A stretch of 64,000 nt of DNA from Gnetum montanum (lineage: Eukaryota; Streptophyta; Gnetopsida; Gnetales; Gnetaceae): positions 5,000-68,999 of the forward strand of contig MNCI01037977.1 of NCBI GenBank assembly GCA_015680685.1. Reading direction: 5' to 3'. This document shows, piece after piece, positions 46,700 through 58,171 of the stretch. The translations under genes were made by a program, and so were the position numbers. The number at the start of each line of letters is the position of its first letter. Position 1 is the stretch's first letter. The notes under the pieces are model-generated. The model had not been told where the DNA came from, made no database searches, and saw nothing but the letters and a program-made list of their open reading frames with translations.

Positions 46700-49330
46700 C
46701 TATTGGCATGTAACAAGCAAATCAACATTAGCAACAGACTAAGCATCAAAATCGGTAAAGCAACATAAGAAAAATGACATCATATGCATACCAAGCTTGG
46801 GATCCACCTGCCATAGGTGGCCTACCATATCCTCCATGATGCCTTCCATGAAGGCAAACTTGTCTAGTGTTTCTACCCACAGCTTCATGTGGTAGGTCGA
46901 TGTAGCTGGTGGACTACTAGCAAGCATGTCTAAGGCTACAACCAAACATTATAATAAGCAACAACTAAATAGCCAAAGATGCAAGACAAAAGAGTAACAA
47001 CAGATGGTAACTTAATGGAAATTATCTAGCAAGCCCTTAGGTGTGAGAACAAGGGGATTTTCCAATGGCACATCATCAAAGAGGCTAGTAAAATCACCCT
47101 CATCAAGGTGGAACAACCCCTTTGTCTCAAACTATTGGAGAGTGTCTATAGCCTCATGTAGCTCCTCCTTGTGTGCCTCCTCCTCAACTTGAGGAGAGGC
47201 CATCTCTACCAATGTTGTCACTGCTACTTCGGTAGCCCTCTCGCCTAATTTACAAACATAACATTTTAGCATTAGCATAGCATAGTGAAAAACACAAAAA
47301 ATATAAACATAAAAAATATATAACAAATGCATCTATACACATACTAACTTGCAACATTTGTGCACAAGCTTAGGATCTTGAGGTAGATCTTCTTGATGCT
47401 CGCTTGCCCAATTGTAGGAGCAACCTCCTCCATTAAGCATGGCTTCTTGATTTTTGCCTTGGAGGGCTTCACTATTTTCATAATATAGCAGTTGGCTTTA
47501 TTCGCATCCATAATAATAATTAGGGGACACTCACCCATGCTATCATGAGAATAGTGTGATTGTCCTGGATGGCCTTTGATTGTCACTAAGTATGACTCAT
47601 CGATCCCTTCTAGGGGGTCCTACAAGAGAGTGGTTATGAACATGTGTTTCACCCAAGGCTTAGATAGCTACTCACAATCTTGTACTATTCAAAAACTTCT
47701 ATCTTGGACCACTAGAAGCTTTGTGAACCTTCGTAGATACATTGCAAAGAACATGAAGTGTACGTGAGACCTCACCTGGAGGTTGTAGTGAAGTTTGGTA
47801 ATATTTGGGTGTATTCTAGTGGCAGTGTAGGAGGCCCAATTGAATCTTGTGCCCTCTTGAAATACCTCCTTCATCACCTGCATCTACTCCACCCCAAGGA
47901 TTTTTCCTTGGAAGAGCAACTTTGGGAAGGTGCAAGCACAAAAGAGAGGATACAGCTCCTGGACCTCATGCACATGCATGTCTTTAATTGGGATGCCTTT
48001 ATGAGACTGAGTGGCTTCTAGCCACTCGATCTCTCCTTTGTGATCCACCTCTTTGTTGGCCTTGTCAACAACTAATGGCCCATCAGTGGGGAGGCTAAGG
48101 AGGTTAGCAAAGAGGGCCTCGTTAAGGTTTAAGACTACTGTCACTTTGTGCACACAGGTGATGAAGTGCTGGACGTCACTGCTAAAGGAGTCAATGATGG
48201 TGATCATTTTGGCCACCAGAATGCTTGGGCTAAGGGCCAAAAATAGGTCCATCAACCCAGCATGCATGAGTTGACTTGTCAACACCTCTAAGGCTTGGTG
48301 GCACAGCTGATGCTATGCACCATCCACATCATCATATTTTATGATGAGGATGGCCTTAGTGTGGCCTATGGCAACCACCGTCACCTCTCCTAAGGCAATT
48401 GCAGTTGCAACATAGGCAAAAACAACATTAGCATTATGCAAGGGCAAATCAACAAGTGCACATGTGAACAAGTAGAAGAATAAAATAATAAACACTTATG
48501 TGGAACAAATGGTGTGTGAGATAGTGGTTGTGGTGATGCAAGAATCTCCTCGAGGTTGAGCTCACCACTAGTCCACCCCTCATCAAGCCAATCATAGGCC
48601 TTGCATTGCGTGAACGCCTTTGAGTATTGCTTAGGATAATCCTTTAGATTACATGCCAGCTATTCAAGGACAAACTCCTAAAATTCAAACTAGAGAAGAA
48701 CACCTCTAGGGTGGTGCAAGTCAAGGAAAGAGCCTCTTCCTCGTCATGGAGACCCTCGTTATCAACTTTGAATCTGGTAGTAAGCATGGGCAGTTAGTGA
48801 TTAACAAACTTAGCATGAGCCTATAGTAAGAAACATAATGCAAAATCATAAGAGCACTTACCCTCCCATGTATTATACAATCCCAGGTGGATTCTAGAAC
48901 ACCGTATGTACATGCAGAGCAACAAAGAGGGTGTTTCTCTTGTTGTAGCAAGCAAACTTTGGCATCTGCCAAATCTTGGATAAGGGAAAAGTGCCCTTGG
49001 GACCATGGCCCAAACCCCCTGATCCATTATCACTAGTAGTGGGCTCATTAGACATAAATCTCAATGTGTCCTAATTGGCCTTGGGTAGTAATGTCTTGAT
49101 GATGACACTTGCAGCTTCCATTGCTAAGTGTGACCACATCATCACACTGAAGTGCTGTAGTAGGAATGCCAGGAACTCAGATGCCCCTAGCCAAAACCAC
49201 ACTACTTGATAACCCACCCCCATGTCAGGTGTAGGTGTGTTGGGCATAGGCTTGCTCATGCAACAAAGAATGCTAACGATCTCCACAATGATAAGGATGG
49301 ATTTTAATAACACCCTACAACCACAAAGGC
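46700..49330 (-). pseudogene. Antisense, apparently spliced gene inside E6
   Basis: On the strand opposite to gag/pol. Exon-like blocks: MLLKSILIIVEIVSILCCMS (49313 down), SNEPTTSDNGSGGLGHGPKG to GIVYYMGG; after an 88-nt intron, KAFTQCKAYDWLDEGWTSGE; VEVDHKGEIEWLEATQS-type sequence in an open frame 48285-47884; FNWASYTATRIHPNITKLHY; HFMFFAMYLRRFTKLL (47689-47883); ECPLIIIMDANKANCYIMKI (47344-47586); and TYHMKLWVETLDKFAFMEGI with EDMVGHLWQVDPKLG (46795-46905). Several blocks end at GT- and begin after AG-like sites. The FNWASY...FFAMYL layout recalls plant retroelement accessory ORFs. Antisense extra ORFs are reported in Tat elements, normally after INT. Function unknown. Confidence 0.55.
48774..48861 (-). 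other. Predicted 88-nt intron in the antisense gene
   Basis: The minus strand reads GG|GTAAGTG at 48861 and ...TTACTACCAG| at 48774, with CTAAC upstream of the acceptor as a possible branch site. Further candidate introns: about 47240-47345 (acceptor GTAAATTAG|GCG) and about 46935-47030 (acceptor GGTTGTAG|CC). Confidence 0.5.
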
Positions 49331-51480
49331 AATCAAAATGGTGTTAGTATACACTAGATGTAAATTTTGATAAAGATACATCAAATTAAACTTAACAAAA
49401 CTTAATATGATGTAAGATAGTATAAGTTAGCAAAGTATCTTAGGGCCCACTGGAGCCTCGTGAGTATAGGATGTCAACAAATATATTTGATGTGCTTAGA
49501 ACTCATTGGGGTACAACAGGTTTTGCATAGCATTGGCATTTCATTTTGCACACTTGCATGTTTGGCATTATAGGTTACATGTTTTGGAAATTTAACATTA
49601 GCATTTTGCATGTTATAGGTTTAGCATTTTTTCACAAAATTTTCAAAATTTTTTCTAAGTCCAAGTAGCACAGTTTGAACAAACTACAAAAAATTCTAAC
49701 TCTGAGCTACCTTCGGGAGCATAGTTCGGAAAACATAAAAAATTTTCTAACTCTAGCTAACATTGGTTATGCTCTGGAGACTGTAGAGCATAGTCTTAGA
49801 CTACAAAAAAAATTCTAACTATTAGGGAGTGTAGCCCAAAAAATTTCAAGAATTTTCCAAAAAAAAAAAAAAAAAAAACACTAAGTGTTGCCTATGACAT
49901 TATCCTTGCATTGCACCTTGCCCCAAAACTATTTTAAAAAATATAATAATAACTAAAAAGCTACACCAGAAAATGCACCCTTGAGAATTGCATCTCCCTT
50001 GTGGCCCCTGCTATACTAGGGCACAAAGCCCCATGGCCCTTATGGCGACTAGACAAAACCAAGAAAATGGAAGCAAAACAAAATGGCAGAAACTCTCTAC
50101 CATGTCCTTGCCCTGCAGCATCCTAGCCACTGTTGATGCCTCCATCCCTACCCTGGCATCACATCCAAAATCTCTCAAAATTCAAAAAATAAAGAAAAAA
50201 GATAATTCCTTGTCACTTCCCTAGCTCCGCAGTAGAGGCCCTAGGCCATCGCCATAGCCCTTGTCCTCGCCCATCCACCTATCATGTCCTTAACCTTGTG
50301 CGGTGGTAGCTCTCGGTAACTACCACCAAGACCCAAATTCCTTGCCCTGTGCACCAAGCTTAAAAGAAATTTTTTTTTGCTAAGCACTAAACAGGGCCAT
50401 GACCTTTCCCTCCCTACCACCACACAAGCCACTACAAAACATAAACCCTTGTGCCCACACTCATCATCGCCAAAACATGCAAGCCACAGAAATCCTCACT
50501 CTAAACCCTCACACGTGTGCACCCTCTTCCCCTACAACTACACCAGCCACCATGGTGGCCATGACCGTAGCAAAATAGTCCAAACCCTCGCACCTTGCAT
50601 AACCCATCAAACCTCATGCAACTTCAAAACCCTTCACTACAACAAAATCCTTGCCCAACGTGCATGCCCCTCACATCCATGGCTGCCAAAGGGGCCATGA
50701 TGGCAATAGCCCTTGTCATGGTAGGGTGTTGTCGACACAAGCCCCAAACCCACTAAATGCCTAAGTGCAAGAAGCAAAGTAAAAGTATAAATGACAAAAA
50801 ATGGGAGAGCATAGTCAGGGTACTTGGCAAATAGCGGTGCTCTTCGATGCTCCATGCATGTCTGGGTAGGCATGCTAGTGCTCACTCTCCCTCATCCATG
50901 TTGTGGTCAGCCTAGGGTGCTAGCATCCACTTTAGTGTGAAATTTTAGTGACTATGCTCTTCCAATTATGCTACACTTTCGAAATTTTGCATTTTCAACT
51001 TTGATAATAACAAATTTACCCAAGGTGAAAATGCACTTTAATACCTCCAAGACCACTTAATTTTTTACCTACCTTGGGACTATGTTCTATAGTGTAGAGC
51101 ATAGTTGGGTTGGAGTGTAGTCACCAGAGCTTGAAAATTTTCTATTTTTTTGGCTGTCCTTGGACTTAGAAAAATTTTGAATTTCTCTTTCCTCCCAATG
51201 AATCCCCAAACCAATTTTTCTTTTTTGGCACATTAAGCCTTACTCAAAAAACACATTAAGCACACTCTACAATCCACTAAGACCTTAAATTAGCACTCCA
51301 TGGTATACTAAGATCTTAAATTTGTAGCCCCATGGCCTGTTGAGGCCTAAAACCGGCCCATGCATCCCTTGCCTTTAAAATTACATTTACATACTTAGGA
51401 AAAATTTTAACTACATTGCTTTCTTTAACTATGCATATTGCTCTCACTAAGATAGGTGTAACTTGACATTTTTTTGGTTG
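49331..51480. other. 5' flank of the antisense gene with LTR-like modules and a G+C-richer part
   Basis: No firm gene. 49640-49860 and 50940-51180 contain the same kind of unit as the E6 LTR (for example GGTTATGCTCTGGAG...AGAGCATAGTC near 49758 and GACTATG...GAGCATAGT near 51070). Between them, about 49970-50930, is much richer in C and G, with Pro/Ala-coding short frames on both strands. An A-homopolymer lies at 49858-49878. It could hold the promoter or first exons of the antisense gene. Confidence 0.45.
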
Positions 51481-51489
51481 TTTTTGTAG

Positions 51490-52894
51490 GATCATTATAG
51501 GATCTTTCAACATGACTATGTATGAGCATCTTCACTCATATTTGGTCCTAACCAGGTCCCATGGTGATCTCACATGATGCATCAACCCTTAATGCCTAGA
51601 CCTAGAGTTCATAGTCTACAATGAATACATAACATCTATAGAAGCATCATTAGACTAGCTAAGCCATCTAGTTAGGGCTCTAAATCTAGAGGTAGGTGAT
51701 GTCATTGAGTATTTCCTCATTGAAATCCCTATAGCAACATCTAGGGATGAGGCAAAAATATTGAAACTTAGTTCTTTGTAGAGCCTCAACATGCCCAAAA
51801 CATCTCAAAAGTACTCAACCATAACATTAAGGCATTCACATCGTCTTACGAAGACATGCTATGCCTAGATCCTCGCATAGTGTAACAAAACATAATCCTC
51901 AATCCCAACATAAAATTAGTCAAGAAAAAGGCTCGCAAGGTTAGGCCTGAGGTGGCATTGGTGGTCCATGATGAAATCACCAAGCTCTACAAAGCTAGTT
52001 TCATCTAGGCCATTGACTATGCTAATTGGGTTTCCAACATTGTGATTGTACCGAAGAAAATGGAAGCATATGCATTTGCATAGACTTCTAGGACTTGAAT
52101 AAGGCAATCATTAAAGATGATTTTTCGTTGCCTAGTATTGACTAATTGGTTAATACTATGGCTAGTCAGGCCTTGTTATCCTTCATGGATAGGTTCTCAG
52201 GTTACAACCAAATTTAGATCAACCTAGGGCACCATCTCAATACTACCTTCATGACCCCTTGGGGTACATTTTGCTACACAATAATGCCCTTTGGGCTCAA
52301 GAACGTAGGAGCGACTTATCAATGTGCCATGACATACATCTTTAGCAATTACCTAATGGGTCTACTTAATGATTATGTTGATGATATAGTAGTTAAGTCC
52401 AAGGCATTACAAAACATGTAGATGACTTAGAACTTATGCCTAAACGTTGCTTGAAGCATGAACTTAGATTAAATCCTAAGAAATGTGTCTTCAGCATCAA
52501 GATGGGTCATATGTTAGGTTTCGTAGTATCCAAAGCAAGCATATGTGTAGACCTTGATAAGGTTAAGGCCATTATCAACTTAGCACCATTGGCTAACCTT
52601 AAAGAGCTACAAGGGTTACAAGGTAGATTTCAATTCATACATTAGTTTATCGCGTGGTTGACCAATAAGTTGTAGTTGATGCAACACTTTTTCAAAAAGG
52701 AAGTCCACTTTGAGTGGATGGCTCAATGCCAAGAGGCATTTGATAACCTTACATAGGAACTAGCTCAACTTCCAATGGTGTACCCTCTAAAGGGAGATAA
52801 ACCTTTCTACATCCACCTTGCTACCTCTGATGGGTCTATTGCTTTTCTACTTGTTCAAAAGCAAGACGATGGTACCAAGGTCCTGGTATACTAT
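51490..52894 (+). pseudogene. pol: RT and start of RNase H of E6 (Tat type)
   Basis: AFTSSYEDMLCLDPRIV, then KKKARKVRPEVALVVHDEIT near 51920-51980 and DYANWVSNIVIVPKK near 52015-52060 are the entry to a Tat-type RT. TPWGTFCYTIMPFGLKN near 52250-52300; catalytic YVDDIVVKSK with YVDD at 52374-52385, intact. LRLNPKKCVFSIKMGHMLGF, then ELQGLQGRFQFIH. RNase H begins with KPFYIHLATSDGSIAFLLVQ and stops at VLVYY, at the first base of the right LTR. The other RNase H motifs and INT are gone. Confidence 0.75.
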
Positions 52895-54585
52895 TGAAAC
52901 ACCACCAAATTCGAGCCACTAGATCTTGACTATAGATTTGTCTAAGTGTCAAAACTTAGCAAATGTTTTCTAAGTGTTGAGACTATGCCCCCCATTGCTG
53001 GGACTATGCTCTAGAGTGTAGTTAGCATAATTGACACAGACAACCTAGATTTGCAAGATTTTTTTAAGTGTCGATAGTAGCTGCAAAATTTTCTAAGTGT
53101 CCTAACTATGTTCTCCTTGCTGGGACTACACTCTAGAGCATAGTTAGCGTAGTTGGCATAGAAATGGCTAATTTTGGAAGTTTGCCTAAGTGTAAAGCTA
53201 GAGGTTACCAAGCTAGCTTAGAATGGAAGAAATAGTTTGGCAGATTTTCTAACTTTTGAGCCTATGCTTCCTACTATGCTCCAGAGTGTAGTCAGCATAG
53301 TTTGCACGAAGACATTAATTTCTACCAAATTTTTCTAAGTGTGAAGGCTATGCTCTCCCTACCATGACTATGCTCTAGAGTGTACTGAGCGTAGTCTACA
53401 TTGGAACTTAATTTTTGGCAAAATTTATCTAACTCTTAGGACTACACTCTAGAGTGTAGTTAGCATAGTCATGTAGGACTACCTCTAGAAGCCTCTAGAA
53501 CTTAGCATCGGCCTTCATCTTAGCTCCAAAATTCCTTCAACAAGCAAGATTAGCAATTTGCATTCCATTTGCATCCCCCATTTACCCCTAAATTGTACCT
53601 ACACTCGACACCACTCAAGAGAGTGGACAACATAGTCATAGAGTGTAGTCTTCAAAACTGCACTTTTGCATTATTTTCAGGTACATTGTGGTTTTTTTGG
53701 CACTTGCACATGTAGTCTTAGCAACATAGTCACAGTCTAGCAACCTCACGGGGTCCATTGGAGCACACTAGTAGAACACCATTTGCTTCAGTGGGAGTGT
53801 AGTCGAGGCTAGCATAGTCACAACTACCCCTCTATGACATGGTGCCTGATTCATAATTTATGCTATCCCTAGGCCTATAAATACCCCAACGTTCCACATT
53901 CTAGGGGTTGACATTTGAAGCATTTAGTTGGCAACTCTTGCATTCAACGTGCATTTTGGCATTTGGCATCTGATTGCACTTGGCATTTGGTAGACATCAT
54001 TGCACACCATTGCACACCATTGCACACCACCCAGCACACTGTAGACCACTATAGCTTGTAGGACACTATGAAAAATAACTCGATAGGCTCAAACTTCATG
54101 ATGGATGTTAGTTTCCACAACCTAGACATCTTGAGACTGTGACTATGTTGCCTACTACGCTTGTTTGTAAACCACATACCTCCTCACTTTTTATTTGTAG
54201 TTAACTATGCTCCTCACCATTTTGGGGTGGTTCCACTTTCTCTCTCACTTACATCTTGCACATTTTTAGCATTTTCTCTTGCATTTTAGCATTTTACTTA
54301 CATGTTTATCATTTTTGCACATATTCGTGCATTTGCACCCTTATTTTGATTTGAAAACCTTGACTATGCTCACCCCTGTAGACATTTTGGATGTTGCAAA
54401 CACCATGCAAACCCCTCACATTCATTCATTGTAACACCCCGTAAGTCTTAGTTTGATTGACAAGACCATTTTGGGCACCTCACTTCCATTTCCTAGCAGG
54501 CCCTCATGTGGATGCTGGGTCAAGGCTATATGACCATGGACCTCTTGGTGTACCATTCCAATCTTTGAAATTTCTAGTTACTACA
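52895..54585 (+). repeat. Right LTR of E6
   Basis: 1691 bp, from TGAAACACCACC to TTACTACA; TATAAATA at 53876-53883; five palindromic modules at about 53002-53465. Its left neighbour is RNase H coding sequence without a purine tract, so it is not a plain 3' LTR junction. Confidence 0.8.
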
Positions 54586-55500
54586 ATAATATCATCCAAA
54601 TAAACCATAAAAAAATTTACCTATTAAACCTATAAAAGCTAAATTCATTGTTCTTTGAAAAGTAGCTCCAACATTTGACAATCCAACTAGCATTCTCTGG
54701 TAAGCAAAAGTTCCCCATTCGGTAATAAATTCTATCTTATATATATCATTTTTATCTACCATGATATGATTATAGCTTGAAAAACCATCTAAGAAAGAAT
54801 ATACTTGACAACCTGATACTTTGATCAACAATTCATTAATTCTAGGAAGTGGATACTTATCCTTCTTTGAAGCTTCATTCAAATTCCTGAAGTCTACATA
54901 AAGCCTAATGTTACCATTTTTTTCTTATTGCAATAAGGTTAGCAATCCATGTCGAATATTAGATTGGATATATGATTCAGGCTTGTAATCACCTTTTGAT
55001 CTCGACTTCCATAGCTGGTTCAAATGATGCATGGAATTTTCTTTGTTTTTGCTTAACGGTTTTACAACCTTCTATTAAAGGAATTTTATTAGTCATCACA
55101 TATGGTCTAAAAACTTTAAGATCATCATAAGACTAAGCAAAATTATCCAAATTATCTTTTAGGAGTGATAACAAGTTTTGCTTGAAAGCTGAATTCTTTT
55201 CCTTTGTGATATTTGACATCTTTAGCATCTCATTAGATCCAAAATTTAGTTCTTTGAAAGCTTGATCATCGGGATTTTGTATATCTTTTTTGATAAAATT
55301 TTTTTTCTCAAACTCATGTTCATAATCAATTATCCTTTTAGGAATAAAATTTGTCTTAGATTTTGACATTGTCTCAGGGATGACTTGACCTTCAAATTCT
55401 TGTTTATTTCTCATGAACCTAAGTACTTGATCATCATCTTCAAATACTTGCAAATTTTTTATGTTATCTTCAATCATTACATGCCCATATCTTTTTATCC
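54586..55500 (-). pseudogene. pol: RT of E4, N-terminal half with the Asp pair
   Basis: From the extra RNase H inward: a linker with MIEDNIKNLQVFEDDDQVLR; KQNLLSLLKDNLDNFA near 55135-55180; RLYVDFRNLNEASKKDKYPL near 54880; INELLIKVSGCQVYSFLDGF; and TEWGTFAYQRMLVGLSNVGA. It ends with the catalytic YLDD at 54591-54602, immediately beside E6's right-hand target duplication. Few stops, so this is one of the better preserved pol parts. Confidence 0.8.
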
Positions 55501-55539
55501 TTTGCATATCTAATGTCGGAGCTGCTTTTGCTAAGTCAT

Positions 55540-55892
55540 TTGCTATATAATTACCTTCTCTACCTATATGTTCCATCTAGTAATGCTGAAACTATTCTAA
55601 CATTTTGCAGACAAGTTGTTTATAAGATCGCAAAAATGAGCTTTTCACTATGCAATTACCTTTAAATTTTTCACAAACTAATCTCGAATCTCCTTTTATA
55701 GTGATTTACCTTAATTTCTTTTTCCAAAGTTGTTCTAATACCAATACACAAAGCTTCATATTTAACCTTGTTGTTAGTACAAGGGAAAGATAGATGAATT
55801 GCCTTTATAATTTTTGGTGAATCATTTCTTACTATAACTATCCCAAATCCTACACCTTTAGAATTACATGACCCATCAAAGTACAATTCTCA
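55540..55892 (-). pseudogene. Extra archaeal-type RNase H of E4, between PR and RT
   Basis: LYFDGSCNSKGVGFGIVIVR opens the domain (first Asp at 55875-55877). Then FPCTNNKVKYEALCIGIRTT (Glu), GDSRLVCEKFKGNCIVKSSF (second Asp, after a one-base frameshift near 55710) and HIGREGNYIANDLAKAA (last Asp). All four catalytic acids are readable. The TNN..YEAL..G and GDS..V blocks are typical of the second RNase H (aRH) of Tat-lineage elements. Its place before RT matches what I recall of the TatIII arrangement; most Tat elements have it after RT-RH. Confidence 0.75.
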
Positions 55893-55939
55893 TTTGTTCT
55901 CATCTTTGGATTCTTCTTTTTCAAAACTGTAAGTTTCTT

Positions 55940-56467
55940 TTAGTGTAAAAATTTTGGTTTTGAAAACCTTTTTTCAACAATTTTACTTTTCCCATTTGAA
56001 GTAATATTATCAATTTTCAAAGGTTTACTATACACATATATTTTTGTTGGTTCTCCTTTCCAAGGTAGCCACATGTGTAAATAATTTGTTGATATGTAAC
56101 CTAAGAAATTCTTACTCCAACTTTTACTCAATAAGAGACTATGTGAGTTTGGTATATTTGCCACTTGAATAGTTTCTCTACTTTTGAAATAGGATTTAGA
56201 AGTGATTTCTAATATAACATTTGGTAATTGATCCACAATCTTCACTCTGCTCTTATCCACTTGAACAATCTTTTTATTTGATTTTTCAGGAATCAAGCCA
56301 AGTTTCTTGCATATAGATAATGGCATTATAGTAGATGTGGCTCCAAAATCAACTAAACAGTTGTGCAGATATTTATCCTTTAACTTCATTGTCAAAAGAA
56401 AAGGAGGAGCTTCTTTATTAGGAATACAATCATAACCATCCTTTGATTTTTCATCGTTAGTAGACAC
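55940..56467 (-). pseudogene. Aspartic protease of E4
   Basis: An open frame of 175 codons. NCLVDFGATSTIMPLSICKK: the active-site Ser is Phe (DFG), one C-to-T change from DSG. Further blocks: VDQLPNVILEITSKSYFKSR, and SHSLLLSKSWSKNFLGYIST in place of the usual ILGR.W. Otherwise intact, including a Lys-rich end leading to the extra RNase H. Confidence 0.75.
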
Positions 56468-56653
56468 ATAACTTTACTTTGATTCTCTAACCCTCCTTTT
56501 TCCTTTAATAAACTCTAAAGCCTTTTTTTGTTGATCTCCTATTTGTAGTAATTGATATATGCTAATATTGGCCCTAACAAATTTAAGATCTTCAATCAAA
56601 CCATATTCCCCATAATCAATAAAGCTTGGTTTCTTTATCCATTTATTGAAAGA

Positions 56654-58040
56654 CTAATTTGGAGTACTTTGTTCTACTTGATCCTCTTTATTCTTATTTC
56701 TCTCTCTTCTACTTGGCTTAAAAGCCTTTCTCTTAGTAGATGGATCAACAATGACGTTTGGAGATCTAGAGGTAGTTAGTCTTTCCTTTAATCTCAAATT
56801 ATATCCATTTTCTTCATTGTCATTACACTCCTCATCTAAGGATATATCTTCTTCAGAACTTGATAGAGAAGAAGAATCACTAGACCCAGAATTAGAAGAT
56901 TTGCTTGCATAATGAACACTAGATAGCTCATTATCAAATTCAATATTAAGAAAGTTGAATACAACAAGATCACTATCATCCTCATCTTCTACTAACTTAG
57001 TATCTTGATATTTATGTTTTCCATTTTTCTTTTCCTCCTTGATATTAACTCTTTCCAAGGCTTTTTCTAGTTTCACTATTTTGTTGGACATATCTTGAAT
57101 TAATTGTCCGTTTTTAGGTTCTCTTCTTTTAGGTTCTTGCTCTATCTTAATATGAGATGGGCTTTGTAAAGCTTTAAATTGAGAAAAATCTTGCATGGAA
57201 ATCACAACTTTTTCTTCTCTCCTTTGAGTTGTAATAATCTCTTCATGATTCAAGTTCAACTATTTTTCTAACTATATAGCTTTACTAAAGTAGTCATTTA
57301 GTGTAGTTAAGTTTGAAGTTCTCCTTAACAAAATTGAAATGTTGGGGTTGATAGCCTTAAGGTAAGTTTCTCTAAGTATTTCATGTGATGGTCTATAGTG
57401 TCTTTGAAAGAGCCCACAAATTCATTGAAATTGATGTTAAAATCTCTAATTGATTCTTTGACTCCTTGCCCAACTTGTGTTAGCCCAAAATACAATTGTT
57501 GTTGATCTAATTGATCATCAAACTAGGCTAAGAAAAGACTTCTCATATCATTCCAACTTGTGATACTATTGCTTGACAAGTTTGAATACCAAATTTGAGC
57601 CATATCCTTTAGATTTGCTAGAAATAGTCTATTGGCTTGATCTTGGTGTTAAACATTTGCATGAGCTAAAACTAACTCAAACATGTGAATATACTCTTCA
57701 ACTAAGAAAGCTTTTTCAGGAATAAAAGGCTTAGAAAAATATTTATAAACTACCTTAGGAATATCATTGTAGTTTTGAAATCCTAATGGGGTGACTTTTT
57801 GCCAAGGATTTGTCATCTTATTATTTTGGATTGTTGAACTCTTATACTTCTTAGATCTTCTCTTATAAACTAACAAACTAGATAGAAGGGGTGATCTTCT
57901 CAACCTTCTAGTCTTTAATCCACTACTTGTTTCAAATAAAAAAACCTTCTTTTGCTCTTCTTCTGATGAAGAATCACTCTTATAATCAAGAACTTCTTTT
58001 GAATCTTTGAAACCTTCCAAACTATCAATCTTGTTGGTTA
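56654..58040 (-). pseudogene. gag: gag of E4
   Basis: The N-terminal part (58020-57649) reads MEGFKDSKEVLDYKSDSSSE and NPWQKVTPLGFQNYNDIPKV, then PEKAFLVEEYIHMFELVLAH, the start of a capsid core that continues with frameshifts to about 57290. The C-terminal part (57259-56654) is Lys/Glu-rich, then strongly acidic and Ser-rich (SNSGSSDSSSLSSSEEDISL) and basic at the end (SRRERNKNKEDQ). No zinc knuckle seen. The start ATG may be at 58020; about 120 bp separate it from the primer site. Confidence 0.7.
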
Positions 58041-58142
58041 TGAATTGAAAATAGAATCTAATTTCTTAAGCCTTTATAGTGACAAATAATTGTTGGTATG
58101 CTAAAAATATTAGGCTTATGAACTTAGAGAACAAATTTTCTT

Positions 58143-58160
58143 ACCCTCCTTCTAGCACCA
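58143..58160 (-). promoter_or_regulatory. Primer-binding site, tRNA-Asn
   Basis: The minus strand reads TGGTGCTAGAAGGAGGGT, 11 bases from the LTR end at 58172, the same site as in E6. Its presence proves that 58172-59815 acts as the 5' LTR of E4. Confidence 0.75.
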
Positions 58161-58171
58161 AAAGAATTATT

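Larger units (their letters stand above)
40175..54585 (+). mobile_element. Tat-like element E6 with an antisense gene
   Basis: 14.4 kb between LTRs of 1662 and 1691 bp. Contents on the plus strand: Asn primer site, gag, PR, a 5.4-kb segment with an antisense spliced gene, RT and the start of RNase H, then the right LTR directly. INT and a purine tract are missing. It is inserted in E4's RT next to the Asp pair, with near-matching 5-bp flanks CTAAT (40170-40174) and ATAAT (54586-54590). Confidence 0.8.

Noticed and set aside
50377-50700. Plus-strand open frame of 107 codons, His/Pro/Thr-rich
   Set aside because: A by-product of the C-rich island; no domain, and several frames on both strands are equally open there.
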